Shown here in pieces: positions 23,474-35,102 of a stretch of 38,801 nucleotides of DNA (position 1 is its first letter; each line of letters begins with the position of its first letter). The notes beneath the pieces were generated by a model. It made no database searches, was not told the origin of the DNA, and saw only the letters and a program-made list of their open reading frames with translations. This DNA is from Chromera velia (Eukaryota > Sar > Chromeraceae): contig JAHBMJ010000915.1 of the NCBI GenBank assembly GCA_018398765.1, forward strand, positions 1-38,801, read 5' to 3'. Both the position numbers and the translations under genes were made by a program.

Positions 23474-25636
23474 ATGGCACCTAAAGAGATACCTGCTTCG
23501 CTTTCGAAAGCAGAGCTCTTGAAACAACTCGAGTTGATGAAGCAGCAAAATGACAAACTCAGAGAAGAAGTAGAGCACCCCGCCGGTGATTCTGAAGATG
23601 GTGGTGTTGCAGGAGATCCCGCCTCTTCTTCATCTGCACTCGCTTCCCGGAAGAGGCGGCACTCGGGACCCCCACGAGGAGCAGAGGAAGAGATCAGACG
23701 GAAGAGGGGGCGCCCCGTGGTGATGTGTGAGCACGCAATACCAAAGAGGCATTGCTTCGTATGCAAGAACAAGAAGCCGGAAACTTCGCCAAGAGAAGGA
23801 CAACAGGGGGCAACTGAAACTGAGGGGGACTCCAAGCCAAAGAGGAAAAAACCCAGGGCCTCGCTCTGCCGCCACGGGCTGGAAAAGTCCTCAGGGGAGT
23901 GTGTGGATTGTTACACGTCCTTGAAGAAGAGCAAGGAGGCACGCCCTCGGTGCGAGCACGGCACCCCAAAGGACCGCTGCTGCCGCTGTCGGGGCACAGG
24001 CCCTCAAGCCTGCGTACACAGACGAAGGAAGGAAGAGTGCACCATCTGTCAGGGCAGTCAGGTGAGCTAGTTAGAAGTATACCCGGGAAGTTTCCAGGTC
24101 CAAAATTTTGTGCTGAAAAAGAATTCTGTATGAAAGTAAATGGAAGTTTCCAGGTCCAAAATTTTGCACTGAAAAAGAATTCTGTATGAAAGTAAATGGA
24201 AGTTTCCGGGTCCAAAATTTTATGCGAGGGTTTGTGTCGAAAGTTCGCTCGTCCGTCAGACAGCAGCATTTTCTCTGGGAGGATCTGCGGTGAAAGTTCA
24301 TCATGCATCTCAGAGAGCAGAGGCTGCTCTGTCTGTCTCGCAAGAGCTTGAAAGAAAACCGGCTGCGTCGGGGTCGTCGCCCTTCTGTCCTGCTTGGCCG
24401 TCGCTCAGGCAGAATGAAATTCAATGCACCCTCTGTCGGGTCCAGATAAGAGCATAAATTTGGCTGGAGAAAATGCGGGTGTGCTCAGTGCACAGATATG
24501 TATCATTGCAAGGAACTTGAATCGGGGGTTTGGGAGGTTGCGGGATCAGTCAGGTCGAGGTATGCTCACAAATGCAGTGAACCGATACTGTCGTCATGCC
24601 CGCAATGGTGTAATACGTCTTCACTTATGTGGCAGTTGGTCTTGGTTGTTAATGCATGGGGTAACGCGCGTTTCCATGAGCCTTTGTCTGTGTGTGTACG
24701 TACGTACGACGTATGTGTGTGCAGGTGTGCGAGCACGGAAGGAGACGGTACCGTTGTCTCGACTGCAAAGGCCGAGGCATATGTGAGCACGGGGGCCAAA
24801 AGTTCCGTTGTATGAAGTGCCAAGGGGGGGGCATTTGTGTCCACGGAAAGAGACGGTTTGTGTGCGTGGAGTGTGGGGGTAAGGGGTTGTGTGAGCATAA
24901 GGCACAGAAGGGACTTTGCATGCAGTGTCCCTGTGCAGCTCACTCAGTTCCCAGATTTCTTTGTACGGAGTGCGGTGGGAAGGGGCCCTGTGAGCATGGG
25001 GGGTGGTGGAAGGTGTGCGCCCAGTGTACAGAGAAAAGGGCACTGTACAAGGCGGGAATGAGGAGACCTAGGAAGAGGTGTGAACACGGAAAAGAAAAAG
25101 GAAAATGCAGATTCTGTAAAGAACTCGCGAATCCCTTGGAGACTTTGGGTGTTTCTGATGATCTCGGGGGGATCTCCCCCGCCGGGAATGCTCGAGGAAG
25201 CTCCCGAGGCGGTCAAGAAAGGGGATCATCTACCCACCCTCCCTCTGCCTCTGCCTCAGCGTCAGCATCCGCAGCAGCAAGCGGAAGACCCGAGAGAGTT
25301 CCTCAGTCATCTTCCCATCAGCCACAGCTTCCCTCTCATGCTGTGGCGCCCACCTCTGTGTATGTGGTGGAGCAGATGGGGGGTATTGGAGGGGGCCTGA
25401 TGCAGTTGGCACCCGCGCAAGAAGGCCATCCCTCCGCCTCTGAGTCTCATTCTGGCCCCCACTCCTCCCTTGTGTTGGCCTCTGTTGTTCCGATCCAGAC
25501 CCAACAACAAGGCCTCCCCCCCCACGCCCTCCCTGCCTTGCCCCACCACCTTCTCCATACTGCTGCGCAGGGAGACTTCATGCAGGCAGAGCACCAGCAG
25601 GAGGATTTCGAAGAGGAGGAGGACGAAAAGGAATAA
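23474..25636 (+). CDS. Nuclear-looking protein with eleven tandem CxHG...CxxC zinc repeats (2 exons)
   Basis: Exon 23474-24061 joins exon 24725-25636 in phase 0 across a 663-bp intron, giving 499 residues. Residues 9-35 have coiled-coil character. Residues 75-81 (RRKRGRP) form an AT-hook-like basic motif, and other Lys/Arg clusters could serve as nuclear localisation signals. From Cys85 to about residue 327 run eleven repeats of C-x-H-(G)-x5-8-C-x2-C, usually followed by a Gly-rich link. One, CAAH...CTEC, has a C-x2-H variant. Splicing restores the exact repeat spacing across the junction (CTICQGSQ|VCEHG), which is strong evidence for the intron. The C-terminal 170 residues are Ser/Ala/Pro/Gln-rich and end in an acidic tail. 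Such CxHG arrays occur in many algal proteins. Zinc binding and a DNA-linked role are inferred, not shown. Confidence 0.85.
24087..24226 (+). repeat. 56-bp tandem repeat, about 2.5 copies, in the zinc-repeat gene's intron
   Basis: Copies begin at 24087, 24143 and 24199 with GAAGTTTCCAGGTCC (the third with one change) and differ at few positions. The array sits just after the splice donor at 24062, wholly within the intron. Confidence 0.85.
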
Positions 25637-26766
25637 GCACGTTGTTGCGTTGCGCAGCTTGAGAACTGTTTGACAGTGTCTCCTCGTCGCCAGGCTCATC
25701 TAGAGGCTCATCAATCGATCCGACCGAGATGTCGTGACTCATGAAAAAGGAAAGTTCTGGCTGATGATTCTGCTAATCGCACTGATTGGGGATCAACGGA
25801 TCATCGGGCCACCCGATATCGCCCCAATACGTGCCAAATATTGCCACGACAAAAAGTTGTTTTTATTTTAAAAGAATCAGCAACTAGCAGCAACAACCAG
25901 TTTTATTTAGCCCTGTGTTGCCCTCCGCCCACTGCTAAACATGCTAGTAAAGATGGTGGCTAGTATGGTGGCTTAAATTCATCGATGACGACTGTTCATT
26001 CACTTTGAAAGTTTTTATAAAGTAGGAAGTGATCACTGATCAATTGTTAGTGACAGTACTAGTGATAGTAAGTGATAGTGATTTCATTTGTGATCCTTTG
26101 TAGAATGGTGATAATGCTCTACTTGCATGTGTTATGTTTTTATCTGGCAAGGATTGCTTATAGAGCCTGACTGCCTGGCTGAAGCTTTAAAGTCTTCGCA
26201 TACATACATGGTTCACTCCGACGGCCTCGATTAGGATAGGATAGGATAGGATTAATGTCTGGAGGATTGGCCTCGTGCCCCAATGCCGAACGCTCAACGT
26301 GCGGCGTCCAGGAAAAGCGCATACACGCGTCGGATTACGTTGCTAGTTACGTTGTTTTGTCAGCACTTAGTACTTTCAGTGTCAGACCCACCTTAGTTCA
26401 GTTCTGGCTTTTTATTCCTAGTCCATTATAAATTTTGAACATCAAATTTTGTTTAGTTTTTGTGTCGATAAAAATGTGAGTTTTGTCAGACACTTTTGGT
26501 GCTGGGGCGCGCACTCGAGAGCAAAGCGTTCAAGCGCGGTTTTTTTTTTTTAGTTCATATGCATGCATGTATATAGCCTCTTGTTTATTCGTCTGATTTA
26601 GGTTATTTTCCGGGCTCTCTTCCGCCATTCACAACCCCATGACAGTATTCCAGAGCACTGGGGATTCTCGGGTCCCCCTCTTGGTTACCTTTTTGGGTAT
26701 CTCAACACAGAATCGGAAGGAAGTAACTGTTGCACGGATCTATTCTGCATGTTCCATCTCTGACAG
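25637..26766. other. Intergenic region upstream of the 14-exon gene
   Basis: This holds the 3' flank of the zinc-repeat gene, an AT-rich middle with scrambled GTGATAGT motifs, four GGATA units at about 26231-26252, and probably the promoter and first exon of the next gene. A frame with an ATG at about 26,633-26,635 stays open past 26,760 and could hold a short first exon (for instance ending near a GTTACC at about 26,680), but this is a weak guess. Confidence 0.45.
26231..26252 (+). repeat. GGATA pentanucleotide repeat, four copies
   Basis: The pentamer GGATA is repeated about four times in tandem, in an otherwise unremarkable intergenic stretch. Confidence 0.7.
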
Positions 26767-28942
26767 CTGACGCTCGAGCAGCGTACTTTCCTTCCGTCGC
26801 ACTTCGATCATTGCTCAGACAGACTTATTGAGCTGATGAGGGTGCTTGTCGTTGACGCGTGTGCTCCTTCTGAGGAGGGGCGCGTTCACTTTGACGAATT
26901 TCGGACGATCATGATGGAAACCTTTGACACGCCCTTCTCAAGAAGTTTGACTGATCTGTACTTCATTTACAGAAAAAAGAACAATCTCACGGAGTTTCTT
27001 CACGAGAACACGACCGAATTTGCAAACTACACTGCAGAAAAGAGGTTCAAGACCCTCAACATGATCCTCATTGCAGGTAGGAAGGGAGGCTTCAAAGCGC
27101 CCTATTCTTGGACGCATGCATCGATTTTGTCTCCCACAAAACTCCTATATAGTTTCCATCCATGGTGCCAATCGGGTTATGTCGCATCCACACAGTTTCC
27201 TTCTTTTTGCCTCCCTTCTGCCTGCAGCGTCCCCGAACATCCTGCCCTGGGCTCCGGCGTTTGCCCAGGTTTCCTGTCTGATCAGAATGGCGTTGCGGAG
27301 GGACGTTCCGCTTTTTTGCGAATCTTCTGCCATGCACGCGCTCGTGTGCGCTGCTTCCGTAGGGCCTGAGCGGATGCTGGTGTTCAACAACAAGGGCAAA
27401 GGAGGGAGTCTGGAGGACATCTACCACATCGATCCCGAAGAGGTACGTCGGTGTGTCTGTATGCATGCAGGTGCTTTCTCGAATGGCATGAGGAGACTCA
27501 TAGAGAGATGGCGGGTTCATACGTGTTTCTCTCCGTGCGATGTTGGTTCATCGAACAGAAATGATTCTTCTACTCTGGCAAAAAGAGTGCATAGGTTTGG
27601 CAGGAGAGGACAAAAAGGGAAGCACACACAGTTGGTGAAGGCCTGCACATGAAAAGACAGACGCTTAGATGGACGAAAGGTGGTTGATGTCAAGAGGGAT
27701 TTTTGAGACTCACTTCTACCTGAAAATTCATGAATTGCTGGAGAAGCAGTGACTGTGTTTCATCTTTTTGAATCCCGTTAGTTCGGCCGCGTTCTCTCGC
27801 CATCGTCCCTCTCTTCTGGCCCTTCCTGTCTGTTTTCCCTTCAGGCCGCCCAACTGAAGAATTTTCACTTTTTCCTGGACACCGCCACGGGGGATCTGTA
27901 CAGGCGCTCCCAGGAGTGGCGTCTGTGGATTCCCCACAGGAACGTGGGCATGCACAACATCAGGGAAGCATTCAAACCCTCCACACAGGGACATATGGTC
28001 AGCAGGCAAGGAACGCTCTACATACATACACCCCCCCAATCCTTAAGTGCGATGCGGTCATATGACTACACGTACAGATATGAACATGATTGGAGTATTG
28101 GTTGTTGCAGGTCTGCCCCCCCCCAGTGCACCAGTGCGACGCTATGATCTCCCAACAGAGAGAGTTCGGGCCCTTCAAAGGGCTCCAGCTCCCCGACAGA
28201 AGGTTCGAGGATGTGTTGAAAGTCGAAATCTCAGAAAGGAACCACTGGCTGGCAGAGGGGTTGCCCTTGAGGTTCGTCATCCCCTCACACAAGAAGTGGC
28301 AGGTCAACGCGACTGTGAGGAGACCCCTGAGGATTATCGGGAGCTCCCCCTCAGGACCGGAGGTCGTCATTGTCAGTCAGAGGGAGAGGGACGGAAAATT
28401 CACTCGTGGAAGGAAATTGATTTGTCGCAGGGGAACAAAACACGTTTCGATCGCTCTGTCTATCCCTCTGTTCCTTTCTCTCTTTCTTTCTCTCGCTCTC
28501 ACACACGCTCTCATTCATTGACGTTCTCTTTCACCAGTCGGATGTCAACAGCATGGCCTGTCCTTCTTCCTGTCTCATCATCCTGAAGATTTTCTCCAAA
28601 TGAAACTCATTCTTGTGTTTCTTTGTCGCATATTCGTCCGGCCTTTTGCTTTTTGCGTCCTGATTGCAGACCGGCCCCCTGGTGGGTGTACAGTTCCACA
28701 TCACCAATAAGTACCCAGAGACCCGCAAGATCTTCAATAACTTCATCAGGAAGATCGTGGGAAGCGTCCAAGGAGGTCAGCTTCTACCTCGAAAGGCCCT
28801 CGTGCTTGCTTTGTTGCCCCTGTTTCTTCTGAATTGATCTGCTCGACAGACTCACAAGGGCCAAACGGTCTTTGTCATGCCTCTTTTTTGAAGGGTTTTG
28901 ATGTCTCTGGCTTAGAATGTTTTTTCTGCCACCGCCTCTTCC

Positions 28943-28980
<38 letters not shown>

Positions 28981-30432
28981 GGTCCGTCTGTTTGTCTGTT
29001 CTTTGTGTCTGCGTGTCCCCACATCGACACATTCGCAAATGAAGTTGTCCGCAGCATTTTTGTGTGTGTTTGCCCATCTGCCCTGCTGCATGTGTGCAAG
29101 CAGTTTTCCTCATACATTCCTCCTTCCTTCGATGTTTGTTGTTGTTTCTTTCAGGCGACTTGCACTTGATAGGATCCTCTCTCTGGGCAATTCAGGAAAT
29201 TGGAGGGTCCCCGAAAAGAGAAAGGGGGGGGGCTGGACGGTCAGTCAGTGTATCTCTTTGTATAATTATCAGTTAATGAGTGAATGTATCAGTCTTTCTT
29301 GCAGTACCTTCCCTCTTCTCTGCTTCATGTTCATTCATAGACTTCCCTCCACTTTCAGCATTCTTGTCTCTCTCTATTTTGCCCTCGGGTTGCTGTTTGG
29401 AGGAGTAGAGGGGAGGCAGAAGACGAGCGCATCAGGGGGTGAGTGCCTCAACCGACTGCTCAAGTGAATGAATGAACGATCCTTCTCACAGTCTGTCAAT
29501 CTATCTGGGGGGACAGAATTTAGACTGTAGTTACTTAATTGGAAATTACGGTTCTCCCTGCTGCAGCCCAGAGTCCACATCAGAGTCTCAGCACCTCACT
29601 CTATTTCTCTGTCGACATTTTCACTCCCCGTTTTCTTTGCAGGAGCACCTCTGTTCGTCTCCCCTCTGCTCGCACAGGGGCAGCCTGTCCGTGTGTATCC
29701 AAAAAGAACATCTCAGACCCAGAGGAGGACGCTCACGCTGCCGCAGAGCCCCTCAGGACCGCCCGACTGATCGCAACGAATGCACCCAAGGCAGCACGAA
29801 CAGTGGATCCCGGAATCATCGGTCGGTTTGCCTGACTGGCAACCGTCCTCATGGTGTGATCCAGTGCCTTGTCTTTGATCTCCTACTTGCCGCTTACTTC
29901 GTCTTATCTTTCAGTGTCACATGCACGCACCTGATGTCACAACAAAGAGTCCTTGAAGGTGAAAGGATTTGGTGAGTGTGGACAATCCGTTCATGCGCAG
30001 AGGCAGGTGGAAACACGAAGGGGTTTGTGGGCCTTCATGACTTTCTTCCTGAATGCCTCCTCCCAAGCTGCTTGTACACAGGAGGGTGAGAACGTCAGTG
30101 CTGCCATCCTCTTGTGATGAATGAACTCAAACGAACGTCATTCATTGAATTTCTGCCTGCAGGCAGAGGAGCGCATCGTGAGGCGACGGACACTTCGGGT
30201 GCCCGTGCTCTGGAGAAAGCCCGAGAGGAACTCCCTGAGTGGATCGAGGGGGAATTGGCAGCAGCAACTGGGGGGCTCTCTCAGTCGTTTGATCATAGGG
30301 GAGTTACTGGAGGGAGGGGGGGAAGAGGAGGGGGCAGGGGAGAGGAAGGGAGGTGGAGTGATGCTGGGTCTGTCTACTCGTCTGGACAGAATGCGTTTGG
30401 AGGTGTGTGAAAATTCAAACACAGATGCAGAG

Positions 30433-30465
<33 letters not shown>

Positions 30466-32354
30466 ACTGTGTACATGCACTCATTTATGCACCCACCCCA
30501 CCCACCCCCGACGCAGATACATACATGCATGCGTGTGTTTATGTGGGCGGGCACACAAAGTGCACCCTCGTAAAACTGTCAAGAAACGCACAAAAAAAGG
30601 AAACATGTTGATCTGTGGCATTCGAGGTAATTTTGAATGTCTTTGGCCACGACGAAAGAAAGCAACATTTGAAGGATATGATTTATTTGTTACTTTGCAC
30701 CAATATGGTATGGTCTGCAGTCACGGTTTGCTCTTGTTTTCACCTTGCACTGTCTGTTTACTTCTCTGTTGCAATAGGACGCAGCTCTAGTGGCTTTGAG
30801 TGTTCTGGATCTCGGCAGCAAATCATTCCCTTCCCAGTCGCCACTTCGATAGACTGATGCTTTGGCTCTCTCTATCTCTCTCTGATTCTGCTTTGCAGCA
30901 TTGCTGGCCGAATTTCCGAACTTTTCGCCTGCCGAGCAGGGTGAGTAAAGGGGAATCAGGGAGGGATCGTCCATTCAGACAAGCAGCAAGAGAGGGAGGG
31001 AGAAGGAGCGCAATTCACCTCAATGTCGTCGATTTACAGTTCTTCCGATTCCATCGATCACTCTGGAAAAGCATGTCTGCAGTTTTTGCCCAAAGGACGA
31101 CTGTCCTCCGGCAGTCTCTACATGTATGTGTCTCGTCTTTCCTTCTCCGTTCGCCGAAGTAGTTCATACATATCCGTCCCCTTTGCTCGGTGAATCGGCC
31201 ACCGGTTTCGGAATCCAAAGAAAATTGGTGAACAACACAGATAGGAGGCTTGATGAAGCAAACCCATGCATTCCTCCTCACGGAGAAAATCCCCATGTTT
31301 TTTTATTTTCCGCTTTCATGTGCCGACCCTGTCTTGTATTCAATCAATCACAAACTCCCCAGCGGCCCCGGCTGCCTCTTCTTTCTAGCTGTTAATCCTT
31401 TCTTTTCTGTCACTCAATTCTGCCTCATGCATGCAGGTCCCTTGGTGCCCCTCGACAAGGGATCCATCAAGAGGATGCTCCACCCTGATGTGCAGTGGGA
31501 TCCTCCAGTCAGTGAATGAATGAGTGAGGGAGTGAGTCTCGTTGTCCGCCCGTCCGTCAGGTAGCTATGGAATAAGTGAGACACCCAGCCTGAAAAGGAA
31601 ATAGACCAAAGAGGGCCCCTGCAGGGAGAGAGAAGATGAGGGAGGGACGTGAAGGAAGACGCAGACAGGCAGAAAAGGTGAAAGAAGATTCATGTCACTT
31701 ACAATTGTAGGAACCGACGTGTGAACAGGCGGAGGGAGCTTGACTGAGGGACACCAGGACCCAGACAGGCAGAGCAAAAAGAGCATGAGGAAGAGGCCGC
31801 AGCGGACAAGCAACGAGAGACTTTCGTTGCTTTTTCGGTGAAAGCACAAAACAAAAAAGCACCCCCCAATGCATGCCCCCCTGCAGGCGAGGGACAGAGC
31901 GGCAGTCCAACGGATACCCACTTACAGTCCCTGGAAGAGCGTGAAGGGAAAATTGGACACAGCCATCCCGGACAGGCCGATCGTTCCGGATGACATCGGA
32001 CCGAAGGCAAAGAGAGAAGTGCTGGAGGTTCTGCAGCAGAAGTATGCAGTGCCACCGGTGAGTTAATTGGAATCTCTTTGATTTGACGCATCTCTTCACA
32101 CCTTCATTTGCTTGGAGAGACTCCCTCCCTCCCTCCCTCCCTCCCTCCCTCCCTTCCTCCCTTCGTCTCTCTCTCTGTCTCTCTCTGTCTCTGTCTCTGT
32201 CTCTGTTTCTGTCTCTGTTTCTGTCTCTCTTTCTGTCTCTGTTACAGATCTGTTTCTGTTTATGTCTCTCTCTCTGTCTCTGTCTCTGTTTCTGTCTCTG
32301 TCTCTGTCTGTGTCTGTGTATGTGTATGCGTATGCGTGTGCGTGCGTGTCTGTG

Positions 32355-32402
<48 letters not shown>

Positions 32403-33853
32403 TGTGTGTTGTTTGCCTCCTAACGTATCGTTGCTCTCTGACATTACTTTGCCTCTGCTCCCTTCTGTCTGTCTGCATGCAGGCTTTCAGACAGGCCCTC
32501 GAGTGGGCAGAGCGGAAGATCCATGCGGCCCTGAGAGACTCCCACGCTGCCTCTGACGCACGCACAACCAACGACGGGGGTGAAGAGACCCACACAGGGC
32601 CCCTCTCTGTCTCCGGCATGCCTCTACTGTCCAACAGAGTCCGCTTCGGTGCCAAGGACTCTGTGTGCCTGACGGATAGAGGACGGAAGGGCAGTGGGGG
32701 CCTCGGCATGCCCGTGGGCAGTGCCACGCGCCCCCGGACCTCTCAGTCGTCCCGCGCTTTGGACGCCCGACGTTCCTACTGTCCCATCCAGTGGATTGGG
32801 GAGAGACGGACACTTGCAAGTGAGTGAGTTGAGGTGTTGCTTGCTTGGCAGAGAGAAATGAAGTCAAACTCTTACCAGCTTCATCGTGTCTGTTGCTAAG
32901 ATCTGCCGTTTTCTTGTAGAGAAGAGGAACTTTCAGACCCCCTTTTTCTTCCATATCGCTGTTTCTTCTTTCAGCCCCCTCTTATGCAAATCCGTATACC
33001 CTCCTGCCTGCCGATGCAGAGGGCTGTCATCTAGAGGATCTCCAGGTTGCCAACTACGTGACAGGGGACCCGACAACTCAGAAGCCCCCGTTCCGGTTGG
33101 AGAAGAAATCTGCTTTCCTTGACGGTCAGTCAATGGAACAATTAAGGGGGGGGGGATATGAATCAAAGATCATACATCCAGTTTAGATAAACAATCAGAG
33201 CATCATGTAGTCAATCTGCCCCCATCGTTCCCCCGGTTTCAGCTTTCCCGACTGTCAGTTGAATAATGCCACCCTTCCAAATCAGATCGACATTTTCGAT
33301 TTTAGGTGGTCAGTACCATGTCCTGTTGCCCCAAAGCCGGTGGTTGAAGACCACGCAATTCGGGTTTAAGCTTTCCCGACTGTCAGTTGAATAATGCCAC
33401 CCTTCCAAATCAGATCGACACTTTCGATTTTAGGCGGTCAGTACCATGTCCTGTTGCCCCAAAGCCGGTGGTTGAAGACCACGCAATCCGGGCACTCTCA
33501 AATTCGCGGACATAGCAGGCATGCAAAAACCTCTAACAGGGAACATGAGAAAGAATCTGTCAGAAAACAAACCCAGAAAGAAACCTGACTGCGTTGTGTG
33601 TCCTGGGTCCTTTTGGTATCCACTCGATCTTGTAACAAAGTCCCCCTTCCAATATTGTGTCCGCTTAATTTCTGTCAGATTGATCTTCATTTACTTTTTT
33701 GAACACAATCCAAGAATTGAGTTTCCCTTCTTTATCATTGCAGGTGCATGGAAAGCGACTCCATCTGGACGGGGGGTTGAACAATTCAATGTGGATCCCT
33801 CTCGAGCAACTGTGGACTACAATGTGAGGGCCTCTCCCACAGGAGGACGCTAG
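26767..33853 (+). CDS. Unrecognised protein of at least 809 residues, at least 14 exons
   Basis: Exons: 26767-27076, 27228-27442, 27845-27997, 28111-28371, 28670-28775, 29155-29239, 29643-29821, 30163-30402, 30899-30940, 31437-31507, 31887-32057, 32483-32819, 32975-33124, 33744-33853. All phases chain; the total is 2430 nt ending in TAG. The first exon starts after an acceptor (TCTGACAG), so a 5' exon with the start codon is probably missing; Met at 26836 is the fallback. Near the N-terminus, EEGRVHFDEF resembles the end of an EF-hand loop, but the usual Asp/Asn calcium ligands are not in place. Further on are a stretch beginning GDLYRRSQEWRLW and a segment PLVGVQFHITNKYP. Exon 8 has a Gly/Arg-rich stretch (RGGRGGGRGEEGR). 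Exon 12 has an Ala/Glu/Arg helix (AFRQALEWAERKIH). No signal peptide, membrane segment or catalytic motif is evident. I do not recognise the family; a cytoskeletal or flagellar protein is only a guess. Exons 6-8 are the least certain. Confidence 0.72.
28945..28979 (+). repeat. (TG)n microsatellite in an intron
   Basis: About 17 TG units lie in intron 5 of the 14-exon gene. Confidence 0.95.
30433..30461 (+). repeat. (AC)n microsatellite in an intron
   Basis: About 14 AC units lie just downstream of exon 8 of the 14-exon gene. Confidence 0.95.
32121..32410 (+). repeat. Compound pyrimidine-rich microsatellite (CCCT)n-(CTGTCT)n-(CT)n-(GT)n
   Basis: About 290 bp of almost pure C/T with TG units: first CCCT repeats, then CTGTCT and TTTCTGTCTCTG variants, then TC and TG runs. 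It fills most of intron 11, ending some 70 bp before exon 12. The coding-strand pyrimidine bias is typical of introns in this window but extreme here. Confidence 0.9.
33241..33494 (+). repeat. 128-bp tandem duplication inside intron 13
   Basis: Two adjacent copies starting AGCTTTCCCGACTGTCAG at 33241 and 33369 differ at only a few positions over about 120 bp (for example CATTTTCG versus CACTTTCG, and GGTGGTC versus GGCGGTC). They lie wholly within the intron 33125-33743, since exons 13 and 14 join in phase without them. Confidence 0.9.
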
Positions 33854-35102
33854 ATTGCAAATGAAGCATGCTGGCATGATGCTGCTAGGCATGCTGCACT
33901 TATCATTAATTGTTCATAGAGTAACCGTTGGATCCTACGAGAATTTACGACGAATAATGACGTAAATTAATTTACTTCGATCCTCTAGTCTATCCTACAA
34001 CTTCTAAGTTCTAATATGTTAAAGTATTTTGTTACAATTTTTGTATATGTCGTAAACTGGGTCCTAGACTAAGTCATAAGATGTTTGTTTTAGTGTGATT
34101 GCCAGTGATTATAAACTCAGTATGAAACTGCTTTAGACGTATCACAGCAAAAAAAGAAAAATAAACCAGAATTGGCTGTAATTAATTATTTTTTTCTTTT
34201 TTTTTATTTTTTATTTTTTGTGGCAATTTATGTAACACCTATAAGCAACAGTTGTGCAACACCGAAACAATAGTTAAACAACACTTGAACAACAGTTGTT
34301 TATTACCTAACATGGTCCAAAAAAAAAAGTTTTTAGCCAAATTTTCTTTTTTTTTTCTTTTGTTATAGGGAGTGGCCCGGGAGCCTAGATTCTTTACTGT
34401 GCATAAGCAAAGTATATCTAAGAGTATACAGGCGGAAATACAGAGTCTTTGTGTTTTGTCACGGTACTGGCTAGGGTGCTGGTCCCAGAGTCTAGAGTAC
34501 AGAATTTAACACATGTACAAGTGACATCAAACCGGTCTGGAGAAAAGTTCTCTTTCAGAAAACTTGAACTGGACTAGGAACTGGACTAAACTGGACCATA
34601 TAGGTAGTCATATACTAGGATGGTTTATACTAGGCCATATAGTAGTGTATGATAAACTAGATGATAAATCAATATTTAATTAAAAAAATTATAAATATAT
34701 AATATATAAGAAGTCTGCCAGACTGAGTGTTCAAATTTCAAAGTTTAAACATCTTGTCGCGCATTTTGTACCGCACGTGTTTCTACTAGTAGACGTGCTT
34801 ATACACTCTAATTTATAGGGGCCAGTCATAATTAGTCATATATTCAACCTCGCATTGAATTAAATACATTTAAGCATGGTAAATCATGGTAACAAATATT
34901 CCGTTGGGATTTGCGGAACTTGCTTTCCTCGTTGCCTTCATGATACCACTAGTCATACCACTATGACACCAGGAATCACAATGAGTCTTCCGTCTGCATT
35001 CGATAGCTCACAGCTGATAGCTAGGCTGATAGCTGAGCTGGGATTCACCGATCATCCCGGAACTTGTCGAAAGCTTCATCTCTCAGCTACTCTCAGCTGC
35101 AA
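33854..35102. other. AT-rich intergenic region between convergent genes
   Basis: This lies between the stop codons of the 14-exon gene (+) and the RNase H gene (-). It is AT-rich with poly-T and poly-A runs and contains copy 2 of the dispersed repeat. There is no recognised gene. A 76-codon open frame at 34876-35106 (+) carries no motif. Confidence 0.55.
34140..34400 (-). repeat. Dispersed AT-rich repeat, copy 2 (inverted relative to copy 1)
   Basis: The reverse complement carries the same ordered blocks as 20240-20455: CTAGGCT, poly-A with AAAAG, AAAACTTTTTTTTTT, CATGTTAG, AAACAACTGTTGT, TTCAAGTGTTG, AACTGTTGC. Internal gaps and substitutions show that both copies are old. No target duplication was recognised. 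Confidence 0.65.

Noticed and set aside
28931-29169. Cys/Val-rich open frames over the TG microsatellite
   Set aside because: The translation is a product of the (TG)n repeat, and the region lies between two phased exons.
33394-33588. Possible extra exon inside intron 13
   Set aside because: Exons 13 and 14 join in phase without it, and the sequence belongs to the 128-bp tandem duplication.
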